Below, piece by piece: positions 16,523-27,396 of a DNA stretch of 64,000 nt. Source of the stretch: Hyphomicrobiales bacterium (GTDB lineage Bacteria > Pseudomonadota > Alphaproteobacteria > Rhizobiales > Rhizobiaceae); NCBI GenBank assembly GCA_026400435.1, contig JAPLOZ010000015.1:1-64000 (forward strand), given 5' to 3'. The position numbers were made by a program, and so were the translations under genes. Within the stretch, counting starts at the first letter, position 1. Every line of letters begins with the position of its first letter. The notes under the pieces are model-generated. The model ran no database searches, was not told the DNA's origin, and saw nothing but the letters and a program-made list of their open reading frames with translations.

Positions 16523-17113
16523 CTACGGCCGCATGACGCTGCGCGACCGCTCCTCGAACGGCAGCGGATCGACCTGCTCCTGCTTCTGGCCAACCGGCGA
16601 GAAGCCAAGCTTCTGATAGAGCGGCAGCGCCGCGGGGTGGTCAAGCGTGCAGGTCTGCACGACGACCTGGTCCGGCCCGGTCGCCCACGCCGCCTCGATC
16701 GCCGCGCCAAGAAACCAGCGCCCGAGCCCCATGCCCGTGGCGTGCTCCATCATGCCGAAATAGGCGATTTCGGTCTCGTCCGCCTTGAGCGGATTGATGT
16801 CGAAGAAGCCGGCCGGCGCGCCGTCGAGGAACAGCACGCGTATGTCACGCTCCGGCTTGTGAATTTTCGCCGCCAATTGCTCGTCGCTGAGCCGCAGCAC
16901 ATTCACCCAGTGCCATTTGCGGCCAACCCGGTCTGTCAGATAGCGGTAGAAGTGCAACGGCATGTTGCGCGTCTTCATCAGAGCGATGTTCACGTTGGCC
17001 GGCGGGTGGGGATAGGACGCCGGCTGTCTCTTCATTTCGAGGAACGTGACCGTTACCGCGATCGGCTCCAGCCGTTCGGCGTCGTTGGCCGCGCTCTGTT
17101 CCTTGATGCTCAT
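16523..17113 (-). CDS. GNAT family N-acetyltransferase
   Basis: A 196-residue protein with the GNAT fold in its second half: IRVLFLDGAPAGFFDI, then GMGLGRWFLGAAIEAAW (acetyl-CoA pyrophosphate loop, Q/RxxGxG/A-like) and LYQKLGFSPVGQ near the end. The substrate is unknown. Its ATG overlaps the stop of the sulfurtransferase gene as ATGA (17110-17113), so translation is probably coupled and it belongs to the cysK-alaX-sseA operon as the last gene. The coupling suggests a substrate connected to sulfur or alanine/serine metabolism, but that is inference. Confidence 0.82.
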   Translation of the reverse strand: MSIKEQSAANDAERLEPIAVTVTFLEMKRQPASYPHPPANVNIALMKTRNMPLHFYRYLTDRVGRKWHWVNVLRLSDEQLAAKIHKPERDIRVLFLDGAPAGFFDINPLKADETEIAYFGMMEHATGMGLGRWFLGAAIEAAWATGPDQVVVQTCTLDHPAALPLYQKLGFSPVGQKQEQVDPLPFEERSRSVMRP

Positions 17114-17958
17114 CGACCCTTGACCACCGGCGTGTCGGGACGCCCGCCCCACTCGCTCCACGATCCGTCGTAGAGCCGGTTGGCGGAATGGCCCAGCGTT
17201 TCGAGCGCCAGCGTGATGACAGCCGCCGTAATGCCTGAGCCGCAGGACGTGACAACCGGCCTGGCCAAATCCACGCCGGCGTCCTCGAAACGCTTTCTCA
17301 ATTCCTCGGGCGGCAACAGCTTGCCATCCTTTGCCAGTGTCGATGCAGGCAGGCTCTTCGCGCCCGGCATATGACCGCCGCGCACGCCCGCGCGGGGCTC
17401 CGGGTCGTCGCCGGTGAAGCGGCCGGCCGGTCGCGCATCCGCGACCTGGCTTTCGCCGGTCGCAACGATTTTGAGCATGTCCTGCAGCGACGCCACGCGC
17501 GCGGCATCGAATTCGACGTGGAAGACGTTGGGGGCGACCTTGGTGGGAGCATCAGTCACCGGGCGGCCTTCGGCTTTCCACCGATCGAACCCGCCATCCA
17601 GAACATAGACCTGGAAAACCCCCATCACGCGAAACATCCACCAGACGCGCGGTGCTGAGAACATGCCTGGCCCGTCATAGACCACGATCGTGTCGTCGGC
17701 CGAGATGCCCATCGAACCGGCGTGGCGTGCGAAGGTCGCTGCGTCGGGCAGCGTGTGCGGCAATTGCGAATTGGGATCGACCACGGCGTCGTGATCGAAG
17801 AACAGGGCGCCGGGAATATGGGCTGCGGCATATTCGGCCCGCGCGTCGCGACCCTGCGCCGGCAGGTACCAGGAACCGTCGACGATGGAGAGCCCGGGCG
17901 TGCCGAGCCGGCTTTGCAGCCAGTCCGCGTCGATTGTGAAGGCTCCGCTCTCCGCCAT
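17110..17958 (-). CDS. sseA: 3-mercaptopyruvate sulfurtransferase
   Basis: Transfers sulfur from 3-mercaptopyruvate to a thiol or cyanide acceptor. The 282 residues form two rhodanese domains; the C-terminal one carries the catalytic loop CGSGITA with Cys239, the CGSGxT signature that separates mercaptopyruvate sulfurtransferases from thiosulfate ones (CRxGxR/T). The first domain has YDGPGMFSAPR in the equivalent inactive position. The start at 17958 has GGAGGAAAG just upstream. It is the third gene of the minus-strand operon that begins with cysK, 62 bases after alaX, and is coupled to the GNAT gene by an ATGA overlap. Confidence 0.92.
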   Translation of the reverse strand: MAESGAFTIDADWLQSRLGTPGLSIVDGSWYLPAQGRDARAEYAAAHIPGALFFDHDAVVDPNSQLPHTLPDAATFARHAGSMGISADDTIVVYDGPGMFSAPRVWWMFRVMGVFQVYVLDGGFDRWKAEGRPVTDAPTKVAPNVFHVEFDAARVASLQDMLKIVATGESQVADARPAGRFTGDDPEPRAGVRGGHMPGAKSLPASTLAKDGKLLPPEELRKRFEDAGVDLARPVVTSCGSGITAAVITLALETLGHSANRLYDGSWSEWGGRPDTPVVKGR

Positions 17959-18020
17959 GCTTTCCTCCGCCCCGCTGCACGCGCCATCCATAGCGCGGCG
18001 CTTCGAAAACTCAAAACGGC

Positions 18021-18761
18021 TCACAACGCAGGCGGTTGCCCGAAGCGGATGCGAAAGCGCCGGTTCTCGCGACCCTTCTTCTCGATCTTGCCGATGTGGA
18101 TTTCGCCAACCTCCGCGGTCGATCTGACGTGCGTGCCGCCGCATGGCTGGCTGTCCACCGCGCCGTTGTCGCCGATTAGTACCAGCCGGATTCGTCCCGT
18201 CCCTGTCGGCGGACGCACGTTCTTCGATTTCACAAGCGTCGGATTCGCGGCCAGCTCCGCGTCCGTGATCCAGCGTGTCGAAACCGGGTAGTCGGCGCGC
18301 ACCAGTTCCATCAGCCGCTCGGTCACGTCTTCCTTGGTGAAACCGGCGTCGGGAATGTCGAAATCGACCCGCGAATCGTCTCCGGCAACAGCCGCTCCGG
18401 TGATCGGAAACGGACACACCACCGTGAGCAGGTGGCAGGCGCTATGCATCCGCATGAAGTTTAGCCGCCGCGGCCAGTCGATCGCCATCGCCACCTGGTC
18501 GCCAGGCTTCAGCAGCGCGTCGGCGGTCGGCACGTGGATTATTTCTTCCTTGGTTTCACCGGTGACCGTCGCCGCGATGTCGATCACGCGTCCGTCCGCC
18601 AGCGTCAGCCGGCCGGTGTCGCCCGGCTGGCCGCCCGAAGTGGCGTAGAAGACCGTCCGGTCGAGGATTATGCCGCCACGCTCGTTGACGTGCACGACTT
18701 CGGCCTCTGCCTGCGCAAGATAGGCGTCTTCGCGAAACAGCGCTTGCGTTGAGTAGGCCAT
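18021..18761 (-). CDS. alaX: alanyl-tRNA editing protein (AlaX)
   Basis: A free-standing trans-editing domain that hydrolyses mischarged tRNA-Ala, chiefly Ser-tRNA-Ala. The 246-residue length fits the longer AlaX class. Zinc ligands are visible as His106 and His110 (HSACH) and Cys207 and His211 (CGGTH). The N-terminal part (FYATSGGQPGDTG, 38-50) matches the beta-barrel domain of AlaRS editing proteins. The start overlaps the cysK stop as TGATG (18759-18763), indicating translational coupling. Being tied to cysteine synthesis, whose precursor is serine, gives a plausible reason for its place. Confidence 0.92.
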   Translation of the reverse strand: MAYSTQALFREDAYLAQAEAEVVHVNERGGIILDRTVFYATSGGQPGDTGRLTLADGRVIDIAATVTGETKEEIIHVPTADALLKPGDQVAMAIDWPRRLNFMRMHSACHLLTVVCPFPITGAAVAGDDSRVDFDIPDAGFTKEDVTERLMELVRADYPVSTRWITDAELAANPTLVKSKNVRPPTGTGRIRLVLIGDNGAVDSQPCGGTHVRSTAEVGEIHIGKIEKKGRENRRFRIRFGQPPAL

Positions 18762-19795
18762 CAGCCGACCTTCTCGTAGGGCACGGCGATCTCTACTTTT
18801 CGTTCCAGCCATGACGGCCACGGCAGGTTTTTCTCGCGCAGGAATTGCGGATTGAACAGCTTGGACTGATAGCGCGTACCGTAGTCGCAAAGGATGGTGA
18901 CGATCGTATGCCCCGGCCCGAGGTCTTTTGCGAGCCGGATCGCCCCGGCGATGTTGATTCCGCTCGATCCGCCGAGGCACATGCCTTCCTCCAGCACCAG
19001 GTCGAACACGATCGGCAGGGCCTCCTCATCGGGCACCTGGTAGGAAAAGTCTGGCGTGAACCCGTCAAGGTTCGCCGTGATGCGCCCCTGCCCTATGCCC
19101 TCGGTGATCGAGCTTCCCTCGGCCTTCAGCACACCCTCGGTGTAGAAGCTGTGGAGCGCGGCGCCGAGTGGATCGGCCAGCGCGATCTTGACCGCCTTGT
19201 TCTTCTCCTTGAGCCCGACAGCTACGCCGGCCAGCGTTCCGCCGGTTCCGACCGACGACACGAAGCCGTCGACCTTGCCCCCGGTCTGCTGCCAGATTTC
19301 CTGGGCTGTGGTGCGGATATGGCCGTCGCGGTTGGCGACATTGTCGAACTGGTTGGCCCAGATCGCGCCGTTCGGCTCGCTCTTCGCCAATTGCTCGGCA
19401 AGCCGCCCGGACACCTTCACGTAGTTGTTCGGGTTTTTGTAGGGAACAGCCGGCACTTCGATAAGTTCGGCGCCGAGCACGCGCAGCGCATCCTTCTTTT
19501 CCTGACTCTGCGTATCGGGAATGACGATGACGGTACGGTAGCCGAGCGCCCGGGCGACGACCGTCAGCCCGATGCCGGTGTTGCCCGCGGTTCCCTCCAC
19601 GATCGCTGCGCCTGGCTTCAGCAGGCTCCTCGCCTCGGCGTCGCGAATGATGAAAAGTCCCGCGCGATCCTTCACAGACTGGCCGGGGTTCATGAACTCT
19701 GCCTTGCCGAGGATTTCGCAGCCCGTCTCTTCCGAGGCGCGCTTCAGCCGGATCAGCGGGGTATTGCCGATCGCGTCGATCACGGAACGCTGCAT
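18761..19795 (-). CDS. cysK: cysteine synthase A
   Basis: PLP-dependent O-acetylserine sulfhydrylase that makes cysteine from O-acetylserine and sulfide. PLP lysine Lys42 lies in GQSVKDRAG; the substrate loop is EGTAGNTG (67-74), slightly different from the usual EPTSGNTG but common in rhizobial enzymes; SSVGTGGTLAG is the phosphate-binding loop. At 344 residues it is a little longer than E. coli CysK, and a different specificity (for example O-phosphoserine or cystathionine) cannot be excluded. First gene of the four-gene operon cysK-alaX-sseA-GNAT. Confidence 0.9.
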   Translation of the reverse strand: MQRSVIDAIGNTPLIRLKRASEETGCEILGKAEFMNPGQSVKDRAGLFIIRDAEARSLLKPGAAIVEGTAGNTGIGLTVVARALGYRTVIVIPDTQSQEKKDALRVLGAELIEVPAVPYKNPNNYVKVSGRLAEQLAKSEPNGAIWANQFDNVANRDGHIRTTAQEIWQQTGGKVDGFVSSVGTGGTLAGVAVGLKEKNKAVKIALADPLGAALHSFYTEGVLKAEGSSITEGIGQGRITANLDGFTPDFSYQVPDEEALPIVFDLVLEEGMCLGGSSGINIAGAIRLAKDLGPGHTIVTILCDYGTRYQSKLFNPQFLREKNLPWPSWLERKVEIAVPYEKVG

Positions 19796-20010
19796 TCGAA
19801 GTTCCTTGCCTTTCGCGCCCGGATGTCGTTGCGCATTTCGGTTCTAGAAACGGTCGCATTGCCTTTCAAGCAAAGAAATTTCACCTTCGCGGCGCCCAAG
19901 GGCATCGGGTTGCGCGCCTGTGGGTTCGTGCGGCGGCGGCGTTGCGGCATATTGCATTCATCCGCGCCTTCGGCCAGACGATGGCAGCACGGTCTGACAG
20001 GGGTGCGGAC

Positions 20011-20826
20011 ATGGCAATCTACAGGGCCGATACAAGCCACGGCGTTTGCTGGATCACGGGCGGCGGCACCGGCATTGGCCGGCAGGTTGCCCTCGATCTT
20101 GCACGCGCGGGCTGGACGGTCGCGGTCAGTTCCCGCGTCGAAGACCCGATTGAACCCGTAGTAAAGGCGGCAGCCGGCCTGACGGGCAAAATCCTCCCTT
20201 TCTACTGCGACGTTACCGACGAAGCGGCCATGGCTGCCACGGTCGACGCCATCGAGACCCAAGCCGGACCCATCACGCTCGCCATCTTCAATGCCGGCGT
20301 TTACCTGCCTGTGCATGCCGAGGCGCTGAGCATGGCCAATTTCCGCGGCACCTACGCGGTCAATCTGTTCGGCGTGCTGAACGGACTGGTGCCGACGGTC
20401 GCCCGGATGCAGACCCGCACACGCGGCCATATCGTCCTGGTAGGATCGGTCACCGCCTATTTCGGCTGGCCGACGCTGGCGGCCTACGGCGCCACCAAGG
20501 CTGCTCTCAACAACATGGCGGAAGCGCTGCGTTACGACTTCGAGAAAATGAACATCCGCATCCAGGTCATCAATCCGGGCTTCGTTGACACGCCGCTTGC
20601 CGCCAAGAACACGCACATGATGCCCTATCTCATGTCGGTTGAGGACGCGTCCGCACGCATCGTCAGGGCGATCGGCAAGGGCGGCTACGAAACCACCTTC
20701 CCGCGCCGGCTCACCTGGGGGCTCAAGTTCATGCGCATGTGGCCCCACTCGGCCCGCTTCGCGTTCATGAATTTCGCCACGCGCTGGCGCGGCTATCCGC
20801 TGATGCCGGGCAGGAAGCGGGAGTAG
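20011..20826 (+). CDS. short-chain dehydrogenase/reductase
   Basis: A 271-residue classical SDR. The cofactor motif TGGGTGIG is at 16-23, NAG at 94-96, and the catalytic Ser146, Tyr159 and Lys163 (YGATK) are all in place. The C-terminal part has a basic amphipathic end (RRLTWGLKFMRMWPHSARFAF) that may touch the membrane, as in SDRs acting on lipophilic substrates. The ATG at 20011 was chosen to start just before the Rossmann strand. The substrate is unknown. It ends 5 bases before the convergent amidohydrolase gene. Confidence 0.88.
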   Translation: MAIYRADTSHGVCWITGGGTGIGRQVALDLARAGWTVAVSSRVEDPIEPVVKAAAGLTGKILPFYCDVTDEAAMAATVDAIETQAGPITLAIFNAGVYLPVHAEALSMANFRGTYAVNLFGVLNGLVPTVARMQTRTRGHIVLVGSVTAYFGWPTLAAYGATKAALNNMAEALRYDFEKMNIRIQVINPGFVDTPLAAKNTHMMPYLMSVEDASARIVRAIGKGGYETTFPRRLTWGLKFMRMWPHSARFAFMNFATRWRGYPLMPGRKRE

Positions 20827-20831
20827 CTACC

Positions 20832-22529
20832 TCACTGCTGCGTCGGCTTGGGCAACCCCTCCCCTTCATACGCGGGCATTCCGTCGATCATCGTCAGCAG
20901 CGCCTTTGCCGAGGCAATTTCGGTCGGCGCAATCTTGGTAAGGTCCTTGTCCAGCACCACCACGTCGGCGCGCTTGCCGGATGTCAGCGTACCCGATTCC
21001 GCTTCGTCGAAGGCCGCATACGCGCCATTCACCGTGTAGGCGCGCAGCATGTCCATGAGGTCGAGCTTGTGCTGCGGCGTCAGCACCGCGCCCTGTGGGT
21101 CGGCGATATCCTGCCGGGTCACGCCGGTCTGGATCGCCTCCAGCGGGTTCATCGACGACACGCTCCAGTCGCTGGAACCGGCAATCGTGGCGCCGGCCTT
21201 TTTCAGCGCCCCGAACGGATAAAGCCATTCGGAACGCTCAGGTCCAAGTTTCGGCCGCGTCAGGTCGACAATGTAGGTGTCGGGATAGGCCCACAGCGCC
21301 TGAATGTTGGCAATCACCCCAAGCTGTTTGAAGCGCCCGATGTCGGCAGGATCGACAAGCTCCAGATGGGTGATCTGATGGCGGCTGTCGCGCACCCCAT
21401 TGGCCTTTTGAGCGGCTTCGTAGGCATCGAGGGCCGCGCGCACCGCACGGTCGCCGATCGCATGCGCGTGGAGCTGGAGATTGGCCTTGTCGCCGGCGAT
21501 GGCGATCGCGTTCAGCTGTTCTGGCGTGTAAAGCAGCTCACCCGCCGAGTTGGAGCCGACATAGGCTTCGAGCAGCGCGGCCGTCCCCGTCTCGATCACG
21601 CCGTCCACAAACAGCTTTATCGATGTCACTTCGAGATGCGGGCTGGCATAGCGGTTCTTCAGATCGAGCGTACGCTTCACCCCAGCCACGCCCTCTTCCG
21701 CAGCCACGGTGACTGCGGCCTCGACGCGCAGCTTCAGCGTGCCGGCTGCGTCGGCGCGCTGGTAGCCCTTCAGCATCCACTCCTCGACCGCCGGGTCGAT
21801 GAAGGCGGTTACGCCGTAGCTGATCGCCTCGGCCTGCGCCTTCTCCAGACCGATATCGACCTGGCTGTCCGGATAGTCGGGCAACAGGTCGGCCACCAGC
21901 GCCATGGCGTTCTCGCGCAGCATTCCGGTCGGGTTGCCCTGCGCGTCACGTTCGATACGCCCGCCCTCAGGGTCCTTGCTGGCCGCATCGATGCCGGCGG
22001 CTTTCAGCGCCGCCGAATTGGCCCAGCCCGAATGGCCGTCCACGTCTTCGAAGTAGGCCGGCCGGTCGCCTGTTACCTTGTCGAGCACCGCCGCGCTGGG
22101 GTCCTTGTATACAGCCACGCTCCATCCGCCGCCGCGCAGCCACGCGTCCTTGGGCAGCGCCGCCATCGCCGGTTCGATCGCCGCTCGCAGCCCGGCTTCG
22201 TCGGACACATCGGTGAGGCTGATATTCTCGGCCTGCGCGGCGCTCCAGATCAGGTGGTTGTGCGAGTCCTGGAAGCCCGGCAGCACGAGCGCGCCGGCCG
22301 GCAGGTCGTAAACGCGGGCGCCCTTGAGGAAGGGCTCGACATCGGCGGCGGACCCGACCGCTGCAATCCTCCCGTCCACCAGTGCTATTGCCTCTGCCTC
22401 GGGCTTTGCCTCGTCCATGGTCAGCACACGCGCGCCGCGCAGTACGATCGTGTCGGCGTAGGCGGATGCACTCGACAGCAGCGCCACCGCAACGGCGATC
22501 AGGCTGTATCTACGAGGCAATACCGGCAT
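20832..22529 (-). CDS. exported amidohydrolase family 3 protein (YtcJ-like)
   Basis: A 565-residue metal-dependent hydrolase with a signal peptide (hydrophobic 9-20, cut near AYA25). The metal motif FQDSHNHL places His90 and His92; later blocks LQLHAHAIGDRAV, HQITHLELV and IAGSSDWSV supply the remaining ligands expected of this class. Members act on N-acyl groups or cyclic amides, but the substrate cannot be told from sequence. Monocistronic, convergent with the SDR gene and divergent from the YCII gene. Confidence 0.87.
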   Translation of the reverse strand: MPVLPRRYSLIAVAVALLSSASAYADTIVLRGARVLTMDEAKPEAEAIALVDGRIAAVGSAADVEPFLKGARVYDLPAGALVLPGFQDSHNHLIWSAAQAENISLTDVSDEAGLRAAIEPAMAALPKDAWLRGGGWSVAVYKDPSAAVLDKVTGDRPAYFEDVDGHSGWANSAALKAAGIDAASKDPEGGRIERDAQGNPTGMLRENAMALVADLLPDYPDSQVDIGLEKAQAEAISYGVTAFIDPAVEEWMLKGYQRADAAGTLKLRVEAAVTVAAEEGVAGVKRTLDLKNRYASPHLEVTSIKLFVDGVIETGTAALLEAYVGSNSAGELLYTPEQLNAIAIAGDKANLQLHAHAIGDRAVRAALDAYEAAQKANGVRDSRHQITHLELVDPADIGRFKQLGVIANIQALWAYPDTYIVDLTRPKLGPERSEWLYPFGALKKAGATIAGSSDWSVSSMNPLEAIQTGVTRQDIADPQGAVLTPQHKLDLMDMLRAYTVNGAYAAFDEAESGTLTSGKRADVVVLDKDLTKIAPTEIASAKALLTMIDGMPAYEGEGLPKPTQQ

Positions 22530-22710
22530 GTGTCCTCCCGTCGTTTTTGTCTTGCAGCCAGCCTACAAGCGGAATGCTGGCGGTCAAGCGGCCCGCCCGG
22601 CGCCGTCTTGCGGAAATCTTTCGGCGGTCATGTCGAATCCGCACTGCCCCGTTCGTCGTTTATGCACAGGCCGGACATTCCGGTCCGATCGAAACCCGAG
22701 GAGAAGACAG

Positions 22711-23142
22711 ATGCGTTTCATGGTGCTCGTCAAGGCAACCGAGGACAGCGAAGCCGGCGTTATGCCGAGCCAAGACCTGCTGACAGCCATGATGAATTAC
22801 AACGAGGAACTGGTCAAAGCTGGCATCCTGCTCGCGGGGGACGGCCTGAAGCCGAGTTCAAAGGGCGTCCGGGTCGCCTTCGACGGCGCCAGTCGCACCG
22901 TCATCGACGGCCCGTTCGCGGAGACCAAGGAACTTGTCGCGGGTTACTGGATCTGGGAAGTGCGTTCGCTTGAAGAGGCGATCGAATGGGTCAAGCGGTG
23001 TCCGAACCCGATGCCGGGGCCCTCGGAAATCGAGATCCGGCCCTTCTATGAAATGCAGGACTTCGGCGACATCGTCACGCCAGAAGTCATCGAGCAGGAA
23101 AAGCGCCTGCGCGCCGCAAGCGAGACGCTGGCCAAGGGCTGA
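22711..23142 (+). CDS. YCII-related (DGPF) domain protein
   Basis: A 143-residue protein of the YciI/DGPF family. The motif DGPFAETKEL (66-75) and the opening MRFMVLVKAT are characteristic. Family members adopt a ferredoxin-like fold; some rhizobial ones sit beside ECF sigma factors, but none is here. The start at 22711 is supported by GAGGAGAAG. It probably has its own promoter in the gap after the divergent amidohydrolase gene. The biochemical role is unproven. Confidence 0.85.
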   Translation: MRFMVLVKATEDSEAGVMPSQDLLTAMMNYNEELVKAGILLAGDGLKPSSKGVRVAFDGASRTVIDGPFAETKELVAGYWIWEVRSLEEAIEWVKRCPNPMPGPSEIEIRPFYEMQDFGDIVTPEVIEQEKRLRAASETLAKG

Positions 23143-23204
23143 TCCACAGGACACTGCAATCTCCGCGACAACTGCCTCCGGGTGAGGCAGCGACCGTTGC
23201 AATG

Positions 23205-23240
23205 AAAAAAGGCGGCCGGGACATTTGCCCGACCGCCTTC
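23205..23240 (-). terminator. intrinsic terminator after the RhlE-type helicase
   Basis: On the minus strand GGCGGTCGGG pairs with CCCGGCCGCC (23237-23228 with 23220-23211; one G-U pair) and is followed by TTTTTT (23210-23205). It starts 41 bases after the helicase stop and may also serve the YCII gene on the other strand as a plain hairpin. Confidence 0.85.
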
Positions 23241-23277
23241 TGTTTATCGTCGACGAAGGTGTCGACAGGTCTAGCCT

Positions 23278-24687
23278 TTATGCAGCGCGCGCCGGCTTGC
23301 CGCCACCGCCGAAGCCGCGGCGCTTGCCGCGGAAAGGCTTGCCGCCGCCCGGCTTGCCATTGTGCGGCCTGCCGCCTTCGGGCTTGCCCGCATGCTGCTT
23401 GTGGCCAAAGCCCTGTGCCGGCTTGCGGATGCCGCCCGGACCCCTGTCGCGGCGATCGCCTGCGCGGTCCCTCGCCTCTTCCGCCGCCCGCTCCTTGGCT
23501 TCGGCGGGATTGCGCTGCGGGTCGGGCTGGCCAGTGTGGTCAGCCGTGATCGGCAGCTTCATGCGGATGATCCGCTCGACCTGACGCAGCTTCGCGCCTT
23601 CGGCGGGATCGCACAGCGTAATCGCAATGCCGTCGGCCCCGTTGCGGCCGGTGCGGCCGATGCGGTGGACGTAGCTCTCGGCTTCGTCCGGCAGGTCGAA
23701 GTTCACGACATGGCTGATGCCGGGCACGTCGATGCCGCGCGCCGCGATATCGATTGCGACCAGAATGCGCACCGAACCGTCGCGGAAGCCGTTCAGCGCC
23801 TTCTGGCGAGCGTTCTGGCTCTTGTTGCCGTGGATCACGGCGGCGTTGAAGCCGTCGCGCTCCAGGTCGCGCACCACGCGGTCGGCGCCGTGCTTGGTGC
23901 GTGCAAACACGATCACCGAGCTCATCGCGGCGTCGGCCAGCATGTCAGACAGCACCTTGCGCTTCTGCTTGAGGCGCGCCATCACCACGCCCTGCGTGAT
24001 TTCGGCGGCCGTGGTGCCCTGCTTGGCGACCTCGACGTGCACCGGATCCTTCATGATGCCGCGTGCGAGCTGCTCGATCTCCTCGGGCATGGTCGCCGAG
24101 AACAGCGCGGTCTGCTTGTCGCGGTGCACTGCCTTGGCGATCCGCCTGACGTCGTTGATGAAGCCCATGTCGAGCATGCGGTCGGCTTCGTCGAGCACCA
24201 GCCAGCGCGTCTCGGCGAGAGTGATGTCCCCTTCGCGCACCAGGTCGGTCAGCCGCCCCGGCGTGGCGACGAGAACGTCGACGCCCGGCGCGATTTTCCT
24301 GACCTGGCTGGAACGGGAAACGCCGCCCAGCACCAGCGCCGTCGAGATGTGCAGGCCCTTGGCCAGCACGCGGATCGTCTCTTCGATCTGCACCGCGAGT
24401 TCGCGCGTCGGTGCAAGGATGAGCGCACGCGCCGTCTTCGGCAGCCGCCGGGTGCCAAGCGCAACGATCTTGGTCAGGATCGGCAGGCTGAACGCCGCCG
24501 TCTTGCCTGAACCCGTCTGTGCGACGCCCAGCACGTCGCGTCCAGCGAGGAATGGCGGGATCGCCTGCTCCTGGATGGTCTTGGGTACATCGAATCCGGC
24601 AGTCACGGTCGCTTTCAGCAGCTGGCCCGAGATGCCCAGTTTGGCGAAACCGGTCAGTTCCGCAGTGTTTTCAATCGTCAATTTCAT
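23278..24687 (-). CDS. rhlE: DEAD-box RNA helicase (RhlE type)
   Basis: A 469-residue ATP-dependent RNA helicase. All core motifs are present: AQTGSGKT (56-63), PTRELAVQ (93-100), ATPGRL (141-146), DEAD (166-169), SAT (197-199), then [12 protein letters not shown] and [10 protein letters not shown] in the second RecA domain. From about residue 385 the tail is low-complexity, basic and Gly-rich with repeated KPxGG elements, typical of RhlE proteins that help ribosome assembly or RNA decay. Monocistronic, with its own terminator. Confidence 0.93.
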   Translation of the reverse strand: MKLTIENTAELTGFAKLGISGQLLKATVTAGFDVPKTIQEQAIPPFLAGRDVLGVAQTGSGKTAAFSLPILTKIVALGTRRLPKTARALILAPTRELAVQIEETIRVLAKGLHISTALVLGGVSRSSQVRKIAPGVDVLVATPGRLTDLVREGDITLAETRWLVLDEADRMLDMGFINDVRRIAKAVHRDKQTALFSATMPEEIEQLARGIMKDPVHVEVAKQGTTAAEITQGVVMARLKQKRKVLSDMLADAAMSSVIVFARTKHGADRVVRDLERDGFNAAVIHGNKSQNARQKALNGFRDGSVRILVAIDIAARGIDVPGISHVVNFDLPDEAESYVHRIGRTGRNGADGIAITLCDPAEGAKLRQVERIIRMKLPITADHTGQPDPQRNPAEAKERAAEEARDRAGDRRDRGPGGIRKPAQGFGHKQHAGKPEGGRPHNGKPGGGKPFRGKRRGFGGGGKPARAA

Positions 24688-25060
24688 CTTCTTTCACGCG
24701 GCCAATGGCCGCAAAACGACCCATGGCGCAGGGCGCAACCTGCGTCGGGTTTGGACATGTGGTGAACGACAAGGCGGCGGACACTGTTGGTGTCCACGCG
24801 GCTGCGCTGCCGTGCCCACGGATCATCCGCGGGACTTTTCCGCCGCTTGCCGGGAAACCGGAAAGGGAGAAAACAGACGCAACCAGTCCTATTGCAGGAG
24901 AGCCGGATATCCGGCCCAAGCGCCTATGCCGCCGCATATGGTCCTGTTCTTCCGAAATAGCAAGCCCATTGCTGCAACGCAGTATCGCGCACGTGACGCC
25001 AGCCCCCGCTTGCACCGCATTCCCGTCATGGTACGACAATCCGATGAGGGAGACCCGCTG

Positions 25061-26593
<1,533 letters not shown>

Positions 26594-26601
26594 CGTCGCC
26601 T

Positions 26602-26820
26602 TCAATCGGCAGGGCGCGCGAATTCCATGGCCGCGCTGAGGCGCTGGGCATGCGCCATCACGTGCGCTGTAATGTCTTCGAGGGCGACGTTGTCGATCTC
26701 GTTACGCCTGCGGATGTCCTCCGCGAGCTGGGACACGTTGACGATCCCATTTGTGGCCAGCGCGGTGTGAACCGACATAGCCAGGTCGTCCATCAACTGC
26801 TGCGATAATCTCATTTCCAT
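26602..26820 (-). CDS. small protein of unknown function
   Basis: A 72-residue acidic, helical protein (MDDLAMSVHTALATNG at 10-25, then a second helix). It could be a small dimeric helical protein; I recognise no family. GGAG lies 8 bases before the ATG at 26820; an in-frame ATG two codons later is possible. It is convergent with pccB with an 8-base gap. The coding call rests on the ribosome-binding site and composition only. Confidence 0.55.
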   Translation of the reverse strand: MEMRLSQQLMDDLAMSVHTALATNGIVNVSQLAEDIRRRNEIDNVALEDITAHVMAHAQRLSAAMEFARPAD

Positions 26821-27090
26821 TGGGCCGCTCCTTGTAAGACGAGCGCTTCCGCATACGGCTCGCGTGAGCTTGCAATATGGGGCGCCTGACCACGCAAAGC
26901 AACAAAAGAAAACAATTTATCTGTTTATTTTCAATTAGTTAGCACTTTGCTGTTGCCGCACATTTCTGGTCTTTTGATGTCATTCGTCAAACGGCAAATA
27001 ACCCAATCTTGCAGGCCTTTACCTCTTGTGACAACAATGGGTGGAACCCGTCACTTACTAATTCGTTTCTCGCCTGATTGAGGGTGAAGA

Positions 27091-27333
27091 ATGAATGACC
27101 TTGAACGACCGGAGCGCTTGCAAATCATGCTCAGCGCCGAGGAATTGACGGCTCTGGAGAACTTCCGCTTTGACAAGCGGATGCCGAGCCGCGCCGCCGC
27201 GGTACGCGAACTGTTGCGCCGCGGCCTGGCATCGGAAGGCTTTCTGCTCGCCGATCCGCAGTCGAAGTCTCGGGATTTCAGCGTTGTCGGCCGCAAGCGC
27301 AGTAACGGTGAGAGCGCCAGCGGCGACGAGTGA
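27091..27333 (+). CDS. ribbon-helix-helix (CopG-like) small protein
   Basis: An 80-residue protein whose first half fits a ribbon-helix-helix DNA-binding fold: beta strand RLQIML (9-14), helix AEELTALENFRF (16-27), then MPSRAAAVRELLRRGL (31-46). The rest is a basic disordered tail. Ribosome-binding site GAGGGTGAAG precedes the ATG. An A+T-rich stretch (26890-26960) upstream likely holds its promoter. Such proteins are often antitoxins or autoregulators, but no toxin gene follows on the same strand. Confidence 0.75.
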   Translation: MNDLERPERLQIMLSAEELTALENFRFDKRMPSRAAAVRELLRRGLASEGFLLADPQSKSRDFSVVGRKRSNGESASGDE

Positions 27334-27396
27334 TGCCGCGATGCTTGCGCCCCACAGCTCGGCCAGATCCCGGCACGCCGGGTTCGCAATGGGCAG

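Noticed and set aside
20739-22973. A 744-codon plus-strand frame across the amidohydrolase gene
   Set aside because: It is antisense to a clear metal-dependent hydrolase and composed of Arg/His/Val-rich noise; typical of high-G+C DNA.
23172-23190. Small hairpin CTGCCTC / GAGGCAG as a second terminator after the YCII gene
   Set aside because: No T-run follows; the adjacent larger hairpin with a T-run on the minus strand explains termination better.
23717-25060. Upstream extension of pccB giving a 958-residue protein
   Set aside because: The extra part runs antisense through the helicase gene; the ATG at 25061 has a strong ribosome-binding site and yields the family length of 510.
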